Assembly (NCBI RefSeq): GCF_030020805.1
Contig: NZ_CP125098.1
Span: 3,061,501 to 3,125,500 of the forward strand
Length of the DNA: 64,000 nt
DNA from: Paenibacillus sp. RC67
GTDB taxonomy: Bacteria > Bacillota > Bacilli > Paenibacillales > NBRC-103111
Direction of reading: 5' to 3'
Made by a program: the position numbers and the translations under genes
Shown here: positions 1 to 8,528 of the stretch, piece after piece
Layout: every line of letters starts with the position of its first letter
How positions within the stretch are numbered: the stretch's first letter is position 1
Notes under the pieces: generated by a model
What the model saw: the letters and a program-made list of their open reading frames with translations, nothing else
Told to the model about the DNA's origin: nothing
Databases searched by the model: none

Positions 1-2
1 GC

Positions 3-167
3 CCCTTCTGTGGGAATGAAAATGAATGCAGTGTTGAAACGGGGGATTGTTGGTGCTTTCATACAAAGATCCCCCAGGAACTTCGAGATCAAATACCGGA
101 TGAGTTGCGAGGAAAAGTATGCATTTGTCGCAAATGCGTAGAAGAATTCAAGGCTAAGCAGCCCTAA
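3..167 (+). CDS. Cysteine-rich CWC family protein (C-terminal part)
   Basis: This reading frame is open from the left edge of the window and ends at TAA 165-167, so only the last 54 residues are seen. They carry regularly placed cysteines: CGNENEC near the start, then DCWC followed by KIP, and CICRKC near the end. That CWC...KIP...CxCRxC layout matches the small cysteine-rich CWC family (DUF-type, likely metal-binding). Its biochemical function is not known. The true start lies outside the window. No neighbour on the left is visible. Confidence 0.7.
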   Translation, partial: PFCGNENECSVETGDCWCFHTKIPQELRDQIPDELRGKVCICRKCVEEFKAKQP

Positions 168-170
168 AGT

Positions 171-195
171 AAAAAAACCGCCTACAGTTAGGCGG
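171..195 (-). terminator. Terminator of the small minus-strand gene
   Basis: The hairpin CCGCCTA-CAGT-TAGGCGG (178-195) is followed, when read on the minus strand, by a run of seven U (A171-177). It sits just past the stop of the small gene at 223-384. It also lies directly after the CWC gene, but there is no T-run on the plus side, so it mainly serves the minus strand. Confidence 0.7.
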
Positions 196-222
196 CTTAG
201 TGGTGCTTAGTTTATCCATTCA

Positions 223-384
223 CTATTGTTCAAAATTGGAAGCGGGGTTCCCAAACTGATCCATTTTTTCATCTCCGATAATATCCACAAACTGTTTCAC
301 ACCTTCTGGAACATTTAACATGTCTGCAGTTTCTGCGTCACTTTCAAGGTTGTTGTTAGCTTGTTTATTGTTGTTATTGTCCAT
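223..384 (-). CDS. Small acidic hypothetical protein, 53 aa
   Basis: The frame is open further upstream, but the ATG at 384 is chosen because GGAGG sits 5 nt before it. The product starts MDNNNNKQ, is rich in Asn, Asp and Glu, has no membrane segment or cysteine, and ends NPASNFEQ. I do not recognise a family. The composition resembles small soluble proteins found in spore-formers, but that is only an impression. It has its own terminator at 171-195. Confidence 0.5.
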   Translation of the reverse strand: MDNNNNKQANNNLESDAETADMLNVPEGVKQFVDIIGDEKMDQFGNPASNFEQ

Positions 385-748
385 GGTATCCTCCATTGTC
401 TGATTGATGAATTCTTTCATAGAGTTTGCATAAGAAGGGCTATTTATTCCGCAATAAATGTATGTAGTAAGGCGAGAGGTCACGAAAAATAAAAGTAAAC
501 CTTGTTTTAAGGTATTGCTTTTATTTATATAGTTGCTATATAATTCGTGTAAGGAAGTTCGAATCGACCCTTTGAGGTATAACACCCTCTTTTGCCTGAT
601 TCGGTAGGTTTTTGGTAGGGAGCCAGTTCAACAACAGATCATTTGAAGAACTTGGGGATTACAGTTATTTTCATTGATCAGGAATATTAGGCTTGTCCAA
701 GTAACTATTGAGCACAATGACATAGAGGTTAATAAAACAGAATATGGT
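385..748. other. Gene-free stretch with short inverted repeats
   Basis: I see no gene here. It holds the upstream region of the small minus-strand gene and of the FMN leader. Two short inverted repeats are visible: ACCTT/AAGGT around 499-513 and TATATAG-TTG-CTATATA at 526-542. They could be operator-like sites, but nothing ties them to a regulator. Confidence 0.3.
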
Positions 749-899
749 CGATCTTCGGGGTAGGGTGAAATTCCCGACCGGCGGTGAAGGGCTGCAGTAT
801 TGGCCCATAGCCCGCGACTCGGCATTTGCCTAATGGCATTTGACGACTGATTTGGTGAAATTCCAAAGCCGACGGTACAGTCCGGATGGGAGAAGGTCA
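749..899 (+). promoter_or_regulatory. FMN riboswitch (RFN element)
   Basis: The segment has the classic RFN blocks: AGGGTGAAATTCCCGACCGG at 762-781 followed by CGGTGAAGG, then TTGGTGAAATTCCAAAGCCG near 851, ACGGTACAGTCCGGATGGGAG, and closing arms GATCTTC (749-) and GAAGGTC (-899) that pair with a G-U. The element binds FMN and turns down expression when flavin is plentiful. It is followed by a terminator at 973-1010, so control is probably by transcription termination. The gene it controls is an EamA-type permease rather than the usual ribU or rib operon. Confidence 0.95.
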
Positions 900-972
900 A
901 AAACATGCATGTACTTTCTGGTACGGTTTCTTTCACTTGAAAAACTATCCAGATCCACGCCTGTTTAAGTTC

Positions 973-1010
973 GCCCCGTTGTCACTTAGTTGATAACGGG
1001 GCTGTCTTTC
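973..1010 (+). terminator. Riboswitch expression-platform terminator
   Basis: The arms GCCCCGTT (973-980) and AACGGGGC (995-1002) form a hairpin followed by TGTCTTTCTTTC. It lies between the FMN aptamer and the permease gene, so it is the likely FMN-dependent terminator. Confidence 0.85.
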
Positions 1011-1049
1011 TTTCGAAGCTTCCTTTCATATTTACAGGAGGTTATGGAG

Positions 1050-2045
1050 ATGGAGAACACGTTTGCAGCATCATCGGAAGGTCCGGGACGATCTAAGCTC
1101 GGAAGTAGAAGCGGAGTATGGCTGGTCGCTCTTGGCGCTGCCTTATGGGGAGTAGATCCCTTGTTCAGAATTTTGCTTCTGAAATATTTTACTTCGTCGC
1201 AAATCGTTTTAATGGAGCATTTACTTCTGCTCTTGTACTCAGTACCGGTTTTATGGATTTATAGAAGCAAAATACACGGATTAACGCTAAAGCATATCGT
1301 CGCACTATTGTTTATATCTTGGGGTGGCTCGGCAATAGCTACTATCATGTTCACATCGGCTTTTGCTCATGGTAACTTGAATGGCGTTCTGCTGCTGCAA
1401 AAGTTGCAACCTGTGTTCGCTATCTTGATGGCGAGATGGATATTGAAGGAACGATTGCCTGCGAAATTTTCCATTTTTATCGTCATGGCACTTGTTGGAA
1501 CTTATTTATTAACATTTGGACTCTCGTTCCCGTTTAACGGATTGACTGAATTCGGCGTTGCAGGAGGCTTGTTATCTATCGGAGCGGCTGCATTGTGGGG
1601 TGGTTCAACTGTAATGGGACGTCTGCTGCTCGATAAGCTGCCATTTGAATCCGTCACGGCACTTCGCTTCATACTGGCGCTGCCGCTGCTGTTCTTCACA
1701 ACCTGGATGGGGGGCGAAGCATGGCATTTCCCGACGCAGACCAATGACTGGGCCGCAATCTCGATCAACTTGGTGCTTCAAGCTTTTTTACCTGGATTGT
1801 TCAGTCTGCTTCTATACTATCGCGGTTTGTCCAACACGAAGGCTTCCTTTGCCACACTGGCTGAATTATTTTTCCCGGCCATCGGCGTCTTCGTGAACTG
1901 GCTCGTATTTCATCAAAATATTACGCTGGCTCAAATCGCAGGCTTCGTGTTGATCTGGTTCATGCTCTTTCAATTATCCAGACAGCAGGACGGACTTGAG
2001 TCTAACGTGTCGGTACAGCCAAAGCTGGCAAGAGAACGTTCATAA
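1050..2045 (+). CDS. EamA/DMT-family permease, probable riboflavin transporter
   Basis: The product has about ten hydrophobic segments arranged as two EamA repeats, typical of drug/metabolite transporter superfamily carriers. The start at 1050 is chosen because AGGAGG (1036-1041) is 8 nt upstream; the ATG at 1044 would be too close. The gene is alone between an FMN riboswitch and its own terminator. EamA carriers such as RibN and the RFN-linked ImpX are known or predicted riboflavin transporters, so riboflavin uptake is the natural inference. The sequence alone cannot show substrate or direction of transport. Confidence 0.85.
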   Translation: MENTFAASSEGPGRSKLGSRSGVWLVALGAALWGVDPLFRILLLKYFTSSQIVLMEHLLLLLYSVPVLWIYRSKIHGLTLKHIVALLFISWGGSAIATIMFTSAFAHGNLNGVLLLQKLQPVFAILMARWILKERLPAKFSIFIVMALVGTYLLTFGLSFPFNGLTEFGVAGGLLSIGAAALWGGSTVMGRLLLDKLPFESVTALRFILALPLLFFTTWMGGEAWHFPTQTNDWAAISINLVLQAFLPGLFSLLLYYRGLSNTKASFATLAELFFPAIGVFVNWLVFHQNITLAQIAGFVLIWFMLFQLSRQQDGLESNVSVQPKLARERS

Positions 2046-2064
2046 ATTGTGATTACAACCAACC

Positions 2065-2096
2065 AAACCGTATCCTAACAGGTACGGTTTTTAATT
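2065..2096 (+). terminator. Terminator of the EamA permease gene
   Basis: AAACCGTA (2065-2072) pairs with TACGGTTT (2083-2090), followed by a T-rich tail. It separates the permease from the trxB promoter region. Confidence 0.85.
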
Positions 2097-2140
2097 TTAA
2101 TTATTGAGGTAATTACAGCTGCAAATGAGATGGGAGAATC

Positions 2141-2179
2141 TTCATGAAATATTCATAGTGTCTTCATCAGATCTTCATG
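2141..2179 (+). promoter_or_regulatory. Four TTCATN repeats at 11-bp spacing (PhoP/OmpR-type box)
   Basis: TTCATG, TTCATA, TTCATC and TTCATG begin at 2141, 2152, 2163 and 2174, exactly 11 bp apart, so all four lie on one face of the helix. OmpR-family regulators such as PhoP and PhoB bind direct repeats with this periodicity. A possible -10 (TAAGAT, 2200-2205) follows about 20 bp downstream, which would place the array over the -35 region of the trxB-dps promoter. Which regulator binds is inferred only by analogy. Confidence 0.6.
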
Positions 2180-2270
2180 AAACTTGTCAGTCAGAGTGAT
2201 AAGATACTTTTACCAAATCAATTTTAGACATAGTTTAAATATAAAGAGAGAGCTTGAGGAGGCGTTATTT

Positions 2271-3218
2271 ATGTACAAAACAGTCATTATTGGAACAGGC
2301 CCTGGGGGATTAACATCAGCAATTTACTTGGCGAGAGCTAATTTGAATCCTTTGGTTATTGAAGGTCCAGAACCTGGTGGTCAATTAACAACGACAACAG
2401 AGGTTGAGAATTTCCCTGGTTTTCCTGATGGGATCATGGGACCGGAATTGATGGATAATATGCGCAAGCAAGCAGAGCGCTTCGGAGCGCAGTTCAAAAC
2501 CGGCTGGGTAAACAAAGTTGATTTCTCCAAGCGACCATTTACTCTATGGGTAGAAGGTATGGGAGAAATTCAAGCGGAGTCGGTTATCGTCTCTACCGGC
2601 GCTTCAGCCAAATACTTGGGTATTCCGGGTGAAAGAGATAATGTAGGCCGCGGTGTCAGCACCTGCGCTACCTGTGACGGCTTCTTCTTCCGCAACAAAA
2701 AAATTATCGTGGTCGGTGGTGGAGATTCGGCTATGGAAGAAGCGAACTTTTTAACTCGTTTTGCTTCTGAGGTCGTATTGGTGAACCGTCGGAGCGAGCT
2801 GCGCGCTTCGAAGATTATGCAAGACCGCGCCAAAGCAAATCCTAAAATCAGCTGGAGCTTAAACCGGACACCATTAGAGGTTGTCAGCGGCGAGCATGGT
2901 GTAACTGGATTGAAAGTTAGAAACAATGATACCGGAATGGACGAGATTATCGAGACGAACGGTATTTTCATCGCTATCGGACATACGCCTAATACCAAAT
3001 TTCTTGATGGTCAGCTAACTACGGATGATCACGGCTATTTGTTGGTGAACCCAGGTACTACCGAAACGAACATTCCAGGCGTATTCGCCTGCGGAGACGT
3101 ACAAGACAGCCGCTATCGCCAAGCTATTAGTGCAGCAGGAACAGGCTGTATGGCAGCACTGGATTGCGAAAGATTTTTGGAGAATGCAGAATCCGAGTCC
3201 AAAGTAGTCAACATCTAA
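2271..3218 (+). CDS. trxB: Thioredoxin reductase
   Basis: The enzyme reduces thioredoxin with NADPH through FAD. The N-terminal FAD motif GTGPGG, the redox-active pair in CATCDG near residue 135, the NADPH motif GGGDSAMEEA and the C-terminal FAD motif ACGDVQD are all present. Length is 315 residues, normal for bacterial TrxB. The ATG at 2271 follows GAGGAGGCG with good spacing; in-frame codons further upstream lack a ribosome binding site. It is followed after 22 nt by dps, so the two are probably one transcript. Upstream are four 11-bp TTCAT repeats. Confidence 0.97.
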   Translation: MYKTVIIGTGPGGLTSAIYLARANLNPLVIEGPEPGGQLTTTTEVENFPGFPDGIMGPELMDNMRKQAERFGAQFKTGWVNKVDFSKRPFTLWVEGMGEIQAESVIVSTGASAKYLGIPGERDNVGRGVSTCATCDGFFFRNKKIIVVGGGDSAMEEANFLTRFASEVVLVNRRSELRASKIMQDRAKANPKISWSLNRTPLEVVSGEHGVTGLKVRNNDTGMDEIIETNGIFIAIGHTPNTKFLDGQLTTDDHGYLLVNPGTTETNIPGVFACGDVQDSRYRQAISAAGTGCMAALDCERFLENAESESKVVNI

Positions 3219-3240
3219 TTTACAAGGGAGGGCATTAATC

Positions 3241-3681
3241 ATGAGTACAAATCTGAATGATATTCTTAATCGCCAAATCGCAAACTGGACCGTTTTGCAC
3301 ATCAAGCTTCATAACTTCCATTGGTATGTAAAAGGTCATCAGTTCTTTACGCTTCATACCAAGTTCGAGGAGCTGTACACGGAGGCTGCCCTTCATATTG
3401 ATGTATTGGCTGAACGGCTGCTTTCGCTTGGAGGAAGTCCTGTAGCAACACTGAAGGGCTCATTGCAATTGGCTTCTGTCCATGATGCGGACGGAGGAGA
3501 GAATGCAGAACAAATGGTGGAGAAGCTCATTAATGATTTTCGAGTCCTGATCGAAGAGCTAAAAGCTGGTATGAAGGCTGCTGCAGAACAGCAGGATGAG
3601 ACGACAGGGGATTTGCTTCTTGGCATTCACGCCGGTCTAGAGAAGCATGTGTGGATGTTGAATTCTTTCCTGGGCAAATAA
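3241..3681 (+). CDS. dps: Dps-family ferritin-like DNA-binding protein
   Basis: The 146-residue product has the Dps ferroxidase signature: HNFHWYVKG, then H..FEELY and HIDVLAERLLSLGG, supplying the His, Asp and Glu ligands shared between subunits. Dps proteins store iron, remove peroxide and protect DNA, usually as 12-mers. A ribosome binding site (GGGAGGG) precedes the ATG. It lies 22 nt after trxB, with no visible promoter between, which suggests joint expression as an oxidative-defence unit. A terminator follows at 3721. Confidence 0.93.
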   Translation: MSTNLNDILNRQIANWTVLHIKLHNFHWYVKGHQFFTLHTKFEELYTEAALHIDVLAERLLSLGGSPVATLKGSLQLASVHDADGGENAEQMVEKLINDFRVLIEELKAGMKAAAEQQDETTGDLLLGIHAGLEKHVWMLNSFLGK

Positions 3682-3720
3682 AGTTTGAAGTGATTTCTTG
3701 TATAATAGGATACAAGCAGC

Positions 3721-3757
3721 AAGCTGACCCGAACTTTGGTATCGGGCAGCTTTTTTA
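3721..3757 (+). terminator. Terminator of trxB-dps
   Basis: AAGCTGACCCGA pairs with TCGGGCAGCTT across a nine-base loop, followed by TTTTTT. It closes the trxB-dps unit. Confidence 0.85.
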
Positions 3758-3813
3758 TTGTAGTCAACATGTCGAAAAATGGTGTAAAATCAAAGTATAC
3801 GGATTACATGAAA

Positions 3814-3999
3814 TCAATATTTATGCTCCTGTGGCATTAATCCAAGAGCTATACTATTGGTTATGTTATCTATAGGAGTCGCATCCAAGTTTTTGATGTC
3901 TTGATGTGCGACAGGGGTATGCATGATTTCTTCGGCTTCGCCCTCGGTCAACTCTCGATCGAATTCATGCTCCAGCTTCTCTTGTTGTTCGTTATCCAC
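3814..3999 (-). CDS. Small acidic hypothetical protein, 61 aa
   Basis: The gene starts with GTG at 3999, supported by AAGGAGG about 8 nt upstream. The product begins MDNEQQEKLEHEFDRE, is strongly charged and has no membrane helix. I do not recognise it. It resembles the other small soluble protein at 223-384 in style (start MDN, acidic), but the two do not align. There is no clear terminator of its own apart from the hairpin at 3721-3752, which it reaches from the other side. Confidence 0.55.
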   Translation of the reverse strand: MDNEQQEKLEHEFDRELTEGEAEEIMHTPVAHQDIKNLDATPIDNITNSIALGLMPQEHKY

Positions 4000-4124
4000 T
4001 TGGCATCCTCCTTCCTCTACCTATAGTGGGCAATTCATCAAGTTTTATACAAAATGGACGCCCCAAGAAGGTAGAGTACAACAGGTGACTAAAGTGAGGT
4101 AGAATACATATAAGGAGTAGAGTC

Positions 4125-4451
4125 ATGATTTCAACCATTTTTTTATTTTTTTTGGCTGGGTTAGCGGAAATTGGGGGAGGGTACTTGGTTTGGCTCTGGC
4201 TTAGAGAGTCCAAACCGTTAGGGTATGGTATCGCAGGAAGTTTGATCTTGGTGCTGTATGGCATCCTTCCCACCTTGCAGAGCTTTCCCAGCTTTGGACG
4301 CGTATATGCCGCTTACGGAGGCGTCTTCGTCGTGATGGCAGTCCTGTGGGGCTGGCTAGTCGATAAGAAAGTCCCCGATATGTACGACTGGATTGGTGCG
4401 ATAGTATGTATCATCGGGGTTTCTATTATGCTATGGGCACCGAGAGGCTAG
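4125..4451 (+). CDS. ynfA: YnfA family membrane protein (UPF0060)
   Basis: This 108-residue protein has four hydrophobic helices and the family pattern [20 protein letters not shown] near the start and [15 protein letters not shown] in the middle, typical of YnfA/UPF0060. Members resemble small multidrug resistance proteins, but their role in Firmicutes is uncertain. AAGGAG precedes the ATG. The stop codon overlaps the stop of the convergent LysR gene (4448-4451), so no separate terminator fits between them. Confidence 0.92.
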   Translation: MISTIFLFFLAGLAEIGGGYLVWLWLRESKPLGYGIAGSLILVLYGILPTLQSFPSFGRVYAAYGGVFVVMAVLWGWLVDKKVPDMYDWIGAIVCIIGVSIMLWAPRG

Positions 4452-5356
4452 TTATCATATTGCTGGTTTTCGGAGAAAATATCGATGAAATGCCTTGCAC
4501 TTTTCGAAAGATATCGGTCCTTCAGCCATAACAAGCCAACATCAGATTGAAAGGCTGCATCTTGAATGGTGAGTACCTTGATGTTGGGGAGCGGAAATGA
4601 TGCCATGACGGATTTCGGAAATACGGTAGCTCCGATTCCCGCCTCAACGAGCGCCATAATGATGGCTACGCTGGAGCACTCGCAAATAACACTCGGCTCG
4701 AATCCATGGCGACGACATTCATTCATAACCTTTTCATGCAGTCCGGTTGTTTTATCCGTCTTGAGTGTTAGGAACGGGTAATTCGCCAGTTCGAGCATGT
4801 CCATGGAATGCTTATCCGGGTCAGGACACCAATGGCTCGGAAGAACCGTGACGAAAGGGTCCGAAGGCAGGGGAAGAATGGAAAATGGGTGCGATTCGGA
4901 AGCGGATTCGAACGGCAGTCTTGCTACAACCAGCTCAATCTCACGCTTTTCCAAATGGTAGCCGAGTAAATAATGATCGCCTTCCAATATTTTAAAGGTA
5001 ACTTGGGGATACAATTGGCGGAATCTTTCGATCTGAGGAGGAAGCAGCGAGATGCAGGAAACGACAGAACCGATAGCTAGCATCCCATTCATTCCTTCTT
5101 CAAGCTCTTTCACTTCCTGAATGGTTTCGTTGAATTGCTGCAGCAGGCTCTCGGCCTTGCGTTGAAGAAGCTCACCGGCATGAGTCAAGCTCAGCTTGTT
5201 GCCATTCCGATCAAACAAGGTGACATTGAGTTCCTGCTCCATGAGCTTTAATTGCCGGCTTAAGGGCGGCTGCTCCATGTTCAAAGCTTTCGCGGCGCGG
5301 GTAATTTGACCTTCTCGTGCTATAGCCAAAAAATAGCGTAATTGTCGGATATCCAT
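4448..5356 (-). CDS. LysR-family transcriptional regulator
   Basis: The product starts [21 protein letters not shown], a standard LysR winged-helix start, followed by the helix-turn-helix around residues 18-40 and a periplasmic-binding-like effector domain. The ATG at 5356 is preceded by AAAGGA and matches family length (302 aa); in-frame codons further upstream add an unrelated tail. It is divergent from ilvE, with a T-N11-A palindrome in the gap. It could regulate itself and possibly ilvE; the effector is unknown. Confidence 0.93.
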   Translation of the reverse strand: MDIRQLRYFLAIAREGQITRAAKALNMEQPPLSRQLKLMEQELNVTLFDRNGNKLSLTHAGELLQRKAESLLQQFNETIQEVKELEEGMNGMLAIGSVVSCISLLPPQIERFRQLYPQVTFKILEGDHYLLGYHLEKREIELVVARLPFESASESHPFSILPLPSDPFVTVLPSHWCPDPDKHSMDMLELANYPFLTLKTDKTTGLHEKVMNECRRHGFEPSVICECSSVAIIMALVEAGIGATVFPKSVMASFPLPNIKVLTIQDAAFQSDVGLLWLKDRYLSKSARHFIDIFSENQQYDN

Positions 5357-5378
5357 ATCAGCTCGTCCTTTCTTCTCA

Positions 5379-5393
5379 ATACCTAAAAGGTAT
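5379..5393. promoter_or_regulatory. Candidate LysR operator
   Basis: ATACC-TAAAA-GGTAT is a perfect inverted repeat that fits the T-N11-A rule for LysR boxes. It lies 23 bp upstream of the LysR start codon and about 95 bp upstream of ilvE. Autoregulation is the simplest reading. Confidence 0.45.
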
Positions 5394-5486
5394 GGGAACC
5401 CCATAAAACAGATATTTTTAATATACCTAATCAAGTGATACGATTCAACTAATAAGTATGATAATTATGGTAAGGGGATGTTTTCA

Positions 5487-6578
5487 ATGTCGACTGTTTC
5501 TATCAAAATCGAACGTACAACGACGCCTAAGCAAAAGCCTGATGAGGCTAAACTGCCATTCGGCAAATATTTCACGGACCATATGTTCATTATGGATTAT
5601 GAAGAAGGCCGCGGCTGGTACGATCCTCGCATCGTTCCTTATCAACCTATTATGATGGACCCTGCCGCCAAAGTATTTCACTACGGACAAACCGTATTTG
5701 AAGGACTCAAAGCGTACAAAGGCTCCGACGGTAAAATTCTTTTGTTCCGTCCTCAGCAAAACTTCAAGAGATTAAACCGTTCGAATGAACGTATGAGTAT
5801 CCCGGCTATTGACGGCGATGTTTGTCTTGAAGCATTGAAACAGCTTATCAACGTGGACCAAGACTGGATTCCTTCGGTAGAAGGAAATTCCTTGTACATT
5901 CGTCCATTCATCATTGCTGATCAAGCTACACTGGGTGTGTCTCCTTCACTTAACTATAAATTTATGATCATCATGTCGCCGGTTGGCGCTTACTATGCAG
6001 AAGGAATTCATCCGGTTAAAATTTATGTGGAATCCGACTATGTTCGTGCGGTAAAAGGCGGAACCGGTAATGCTAAAACTGCGGGTAACTACGCAAGCGG
6101 CTTAAGAGCACAAGAGGAAGCTACAAGCAAAGGCTATTCCCAGGTGCTGTGGCTTGACGGCGTTCATAAGAAGTACATTGAAGAAGTGGGCAGCATGAAC
6201 GTATTCTTTAAAATTAACGGTACGGTTATCACTCCTGAATTGAACGGCAGTATTTTGGACGGGATTACTAGAAACTCCATGATTCAACTGTTGAAGCATT
6301 GGAATGTTCCTGTTGTAGAGCGTCAGCTCAGCATTGATGAGATCGTTGAAGCTCACAAGAACGGCACTTTGGAAGAAGCCTTCGGCACTGGTACGGCAGC
6401 CGTTATTTCTCCTGTAGGAGATTTGTACTATAACGATCACCAAATGATCATTAACAACGGTCAAACTGGAGAGCTCTCCCAAAAGCTGTATGACACATTG
6501 ACTTCCATTCAACAAGGTAAAGTACAAGATCCATTCGGATGGATGGTCGAAGTGAAACAGCAAGCTCTTCAATCCTAA
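5487..6578 (+). CDS. ilvE: Branched-chain amino acid aminotransferase
   Basis: The enzyme moves the amino group between Leu/Ile/Val and 2-oxoglutarate using PLP. The sequence shows HYGQTVFEGLKAY near the N-terminus, the region GGTGNAKTAGNYA, the catalytic lysine region VLWLDGVHKKYIEEVG and the FGTGTAAVISPVG phosphate-binding stretch, as in the large (type II) bacterial BCATs. The ATG at 5487 is preferred over 5478 because AAGGGG lies 9 nt before it. It is followed after 16 nt by the phosphatase gene, suggesting one transcript. Confidence 0.95.
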   Translation: MSTVSIKIERTTTPKQKPDEAKLPFGKYFTDHMFIMDYEEGRGWYDPRIVPYQPIMMDPAAKVFHYGQTVFEGLKAYKGSDGKILLFRPQQNFKRLNRSNERMSIPAIDGDVCLEALKQLINVDQDWIPSVEGNSLYIRPFIIADQATLGVSPSLNYKFMIIMSPVGAYYAEGIHPVKIYVESDYVRAVKGGTGNAKTAGNYASGLRAQEEATSKGYSQVLWLDGVHKKYIEEVGSMNVFFKINGTVITPELNGSILDGITRNSMIQLLKHWNVPVVERQLSIDEIVEAHKNGTLEEAFGTGTAAVISPVGDLYYNDHQMIINNGQTGELSQKLYDTLTSIQQGKVQDPFGWMVEVKQQALQS

Positions 6579-6594
6579 GAAAGAGGACGATTCG

Positions 6595-7065
6595 ATGATT
6601 CGCGTGCTGTTCGTATGTTTAGGTAACATTTGCCGCTCGCCAATGGCGGAAGCTGTATTTCGCGATAAAGTTAAGACTGCCGGACTGGAACACGTCATTG
6701 AAGTAGACTCGGCAGGTACAGGGGACTGGCATGTCGGTCATCCTCCGCATGAAGGCACACGCGGCATTCTAGATCAACATAACGTTGACTACAGTGGAAT
6801 TCGAGCGCGGCAAACGAAAACTGGCGATTTTGACCAATTTCATTATATTATCGCAATGGACTCCAGCAACATGAACAATCTTAAGGCGATGACTCCGCCC
6901 GATTCTAAGGTTGTACTGAAGAAGCTGCTGGATTTCATCCCGGGGCATCCGGTACAAGATGTTCCCGATCCTTATTACACAGGCAACTTTGATGAGGTTT
7001 TCGAAATGGTTAGCGTTGGCTGTGATCGTTTGCTGGCTTATATCAGAGAGCATGAGGCCATATAA
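6595..7065 (+). CDS. Low-molecular-weight protein-tyrosine phosphatase
   Basis: The P-loop VCLGNICRS (C-X5-R) is at residues 7-15, and the general-acid loop DPYY is near residue 125; both are hallmarks of LMW-PTPs. In Firmicutes this family includes YwlE, a protein-arginine phosphatase, and YfkJ. The residue after the first P-loop Asn is Ile, a feature linked to arginine specificity in YwlE, so arginine phosphatase activity is possible but unproven. It sits 16 nt behind ilvE and ahead of a shared terminator. Confidence 0.93.
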   Translation: MIRVLFVCLGNICRSPMAEAVFRDKVKTAGLEHVIEVDSAGTGDWHVGHPPHEGTRGILDQHNVDYSGIRARQTKTGDFDQFHYIIAMDSSNMNNLKAMTPPDSKVVLKKLLDFIPGHPVQDVPDPYYTGNFDEVFEMVSVGCDRLLAYIREHEAI

Positions 7066-7098
7066 ATTCAGTGCTTTTGCATGCTGCATTAGACAAAG

Positions 7099-7140
7099 AA
7101 GCTTAAAACACATCCTCTTGGGTGTGGTTTAAGCTTTTTT
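7099..7140 (+). terminator. Terminator of ilvE-phosphatase unit
   Basis: AAGCTTAAAACACA pairs with TGTGGTTTAAGCTT with one mismatch, followed by TTTTTT. It lies between two convergent genes and may also help stop the minus-strand permease transcript. Confidence 0.9.
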
Positions 7141-7161
7141 GCTGTTAACTGGATAATGAGA

Positions 7162-8301
7162 TTAATCCTGTACCTCATATAGGCCGGATTTTGCCTTAAA
7201 CCATAGAAATAAATGGGAAATGAACACCTTCAACACGGCATATCCAGGAACGGCCAGAATGATTCCAAGTACGCCGAACAGATTGCCTGCGGTCAGGATA
7301 ACAAAGATGATCGTTACAGGATGAATATGCAAAGACTTTCCCATAATTTGCGGCGAGATGAATTTTCCCTCGATCAACTGCACAATCGTCCAAATGACAA
7401 TCATTTTTAACAGCATGACAGGAGAGGTGACACTGGCTACGACTAAAGCAGGCGTGATGGCGATAGCGGGCCCAAGATAGGGAACGATGCTGGTACAAGC
7501 CGCAGTGACGGCTAGAACGAGCGAGAAATCAAGGCCGATCACCTGATACCCAATAAATAGCAGAAATCCGATGCAGAAGCTGACAATAATTTGACCACGA
7601 ATATAGGAACTGATCTGGTGGCTCATTTCTTTCATGACATTATATGCCGAATCTCGAATAGCCAAAGGTGCGAACGATAATATGTATGATGGGAGCCTCT
7701 TGCCCTCAAGCAGCAAGTAGAAAAGGATAAAAGGCACGGTGACGATAGCCAGAATCGTTTCGGTCACGGCCCCTAAGAAGCCGCTCAAACTGGATAATGA
7801 ATGGTTCAGTATAGAGGTTGCCTTTTGTGAGATGGTATCCATTAGCTTCTCTGAATTAAAGTCGATGCTGCTGGCAAGCTGATTCATCAGTTGACTCCCC
7901 ATAAGATGCTCGAACTGTTGGTTGATGACTCGAGCATAGGTAGGAATATTTTGAATCAGACCTATTATTTGTTCCCGAATTAGGGGAATGACGATGGTCA
8001 AGAGCAATGCAATGACCCCGATGATAATCAAATATAGAATGATGATCGTGTATACTCTTTTTAATTTTTTGGATTCCAGGTAGTAAACGATAGGACTTAA
8101 CAGGTAGTAAAAAACACCGCTCAATATGAGAGGCAGCAGCACTGTTTTGAGGAGAACAGTTAAGGGGGTAAAAACAAACTTAATTTTAGTCAGAACAAGG
8201 ATATTAAGACCGATGAGCAACAAAAACAACAGGAAGAATACAAATTTATTATGAATGACCAGAAGCTTGAAGCGTTCCGACCATGCTCCAGTATTTCGCA
8301 T
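7162..8301 (-). CDS. AI-2E family transporter (PerM/YdbI-like permease)
   Basis: The 379-residue protein has about eight hydrophobic segments with the AI-2E family layout: paired N-terminal helices, a soluble amphipathic region around residues 120-170, and C-terminal helices with GxGPxIAxxPA-like and GxFxxPxIxG stretches (GKFISPQIMGKSL). Members are linked to autoinducer-2 export or Na+/H+ exchange, so the substrate is open. AAAGGA precedes the ATG at 8301. It is monocistronic, divergent from the attenuator region of the MutS2-like gene. Confidence 0.88.
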   Translation of the reverse strand: MRNTGAWSERFKLLVIHNKFVFFLLFLLLIGLNILVLTKIKFVFTPLTVLLKTVLLPLILSGVFYYLLSPIVYYLESKKLKRVYTIIILYLIIIGVIALLLTIVIPLIREQIIGLIQNIPTYARVINQQFEHLMGSQLMNQLASSIDFNSEKLMDTISQKATSILNHSLSSLSGFLGAVTETILAIVTVPFILFYLLLEGKRLPSYILSFAPLAIRDSAYNVMKEMSHQISSYIRGQIIVSFCIGFLLFIGYQVIGLDFSLVLAVTAACTSIVPYLGPAIAITPALVVASVTSPVMLLKMIVIWTIVQLIEGKFISPQIMGKSLHIHPVTIIFVILTAGNLFGVLGIILAVPGYAVLKVFISHLFLWFKAKSGLYEVQD

Positions 8302-8467
8302 AAGGGAATCCTTTCTGTTACCATGATTTATTTTAAGAGTATTGACAAAAATGGTGATAAATAACGGTGGAAAGATGATCTCCTTATAATTTGATTCGAT
8401 CTATTTCTAGAGGAATTATGTGCAGCTGGAGAACCCTGCCGTATGCGGAGCGTTCGGTGAACAAGGA

Positions 8468-8497
8468 TTGACTTTAATTGCTAGACTAAGCTATAGT
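8468..8497 (+). promoter_or_regulatory. Promoter of the MutS2-like leader transcript
   Basis: TTGACT (8468-8473) and TATAGT (8492-8497) are separated by 18 bp, a good vegetative promoter. Transcription would start near 8504, ten bases before the leader-peptide ribosome binding site. Confidence 0.65.
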
Positions 8498-8528
8498 AAA
8501 GTTATTCCCTTATTAAGGAGAGATTTTG

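Noticed and set aside
628..936. A 102-codon minus-strand frame across the FMN riboswitch
   Set aside because: It is antisense to a clear RFN element and has no ribosome binding site or family resemblance.
3770..3776. TGTCGAA, a core Spo0A box
   Set aside because: It lies between a terminator and the 3' end of a convergent gene, with no downstream promoter to control.
3651..3875. A 74-codon plus-strand frame after dps
   Set aside because: It runs through the dps terminator hairpin and overlaps a better minus-strand gene with a strong ribosome binding site.
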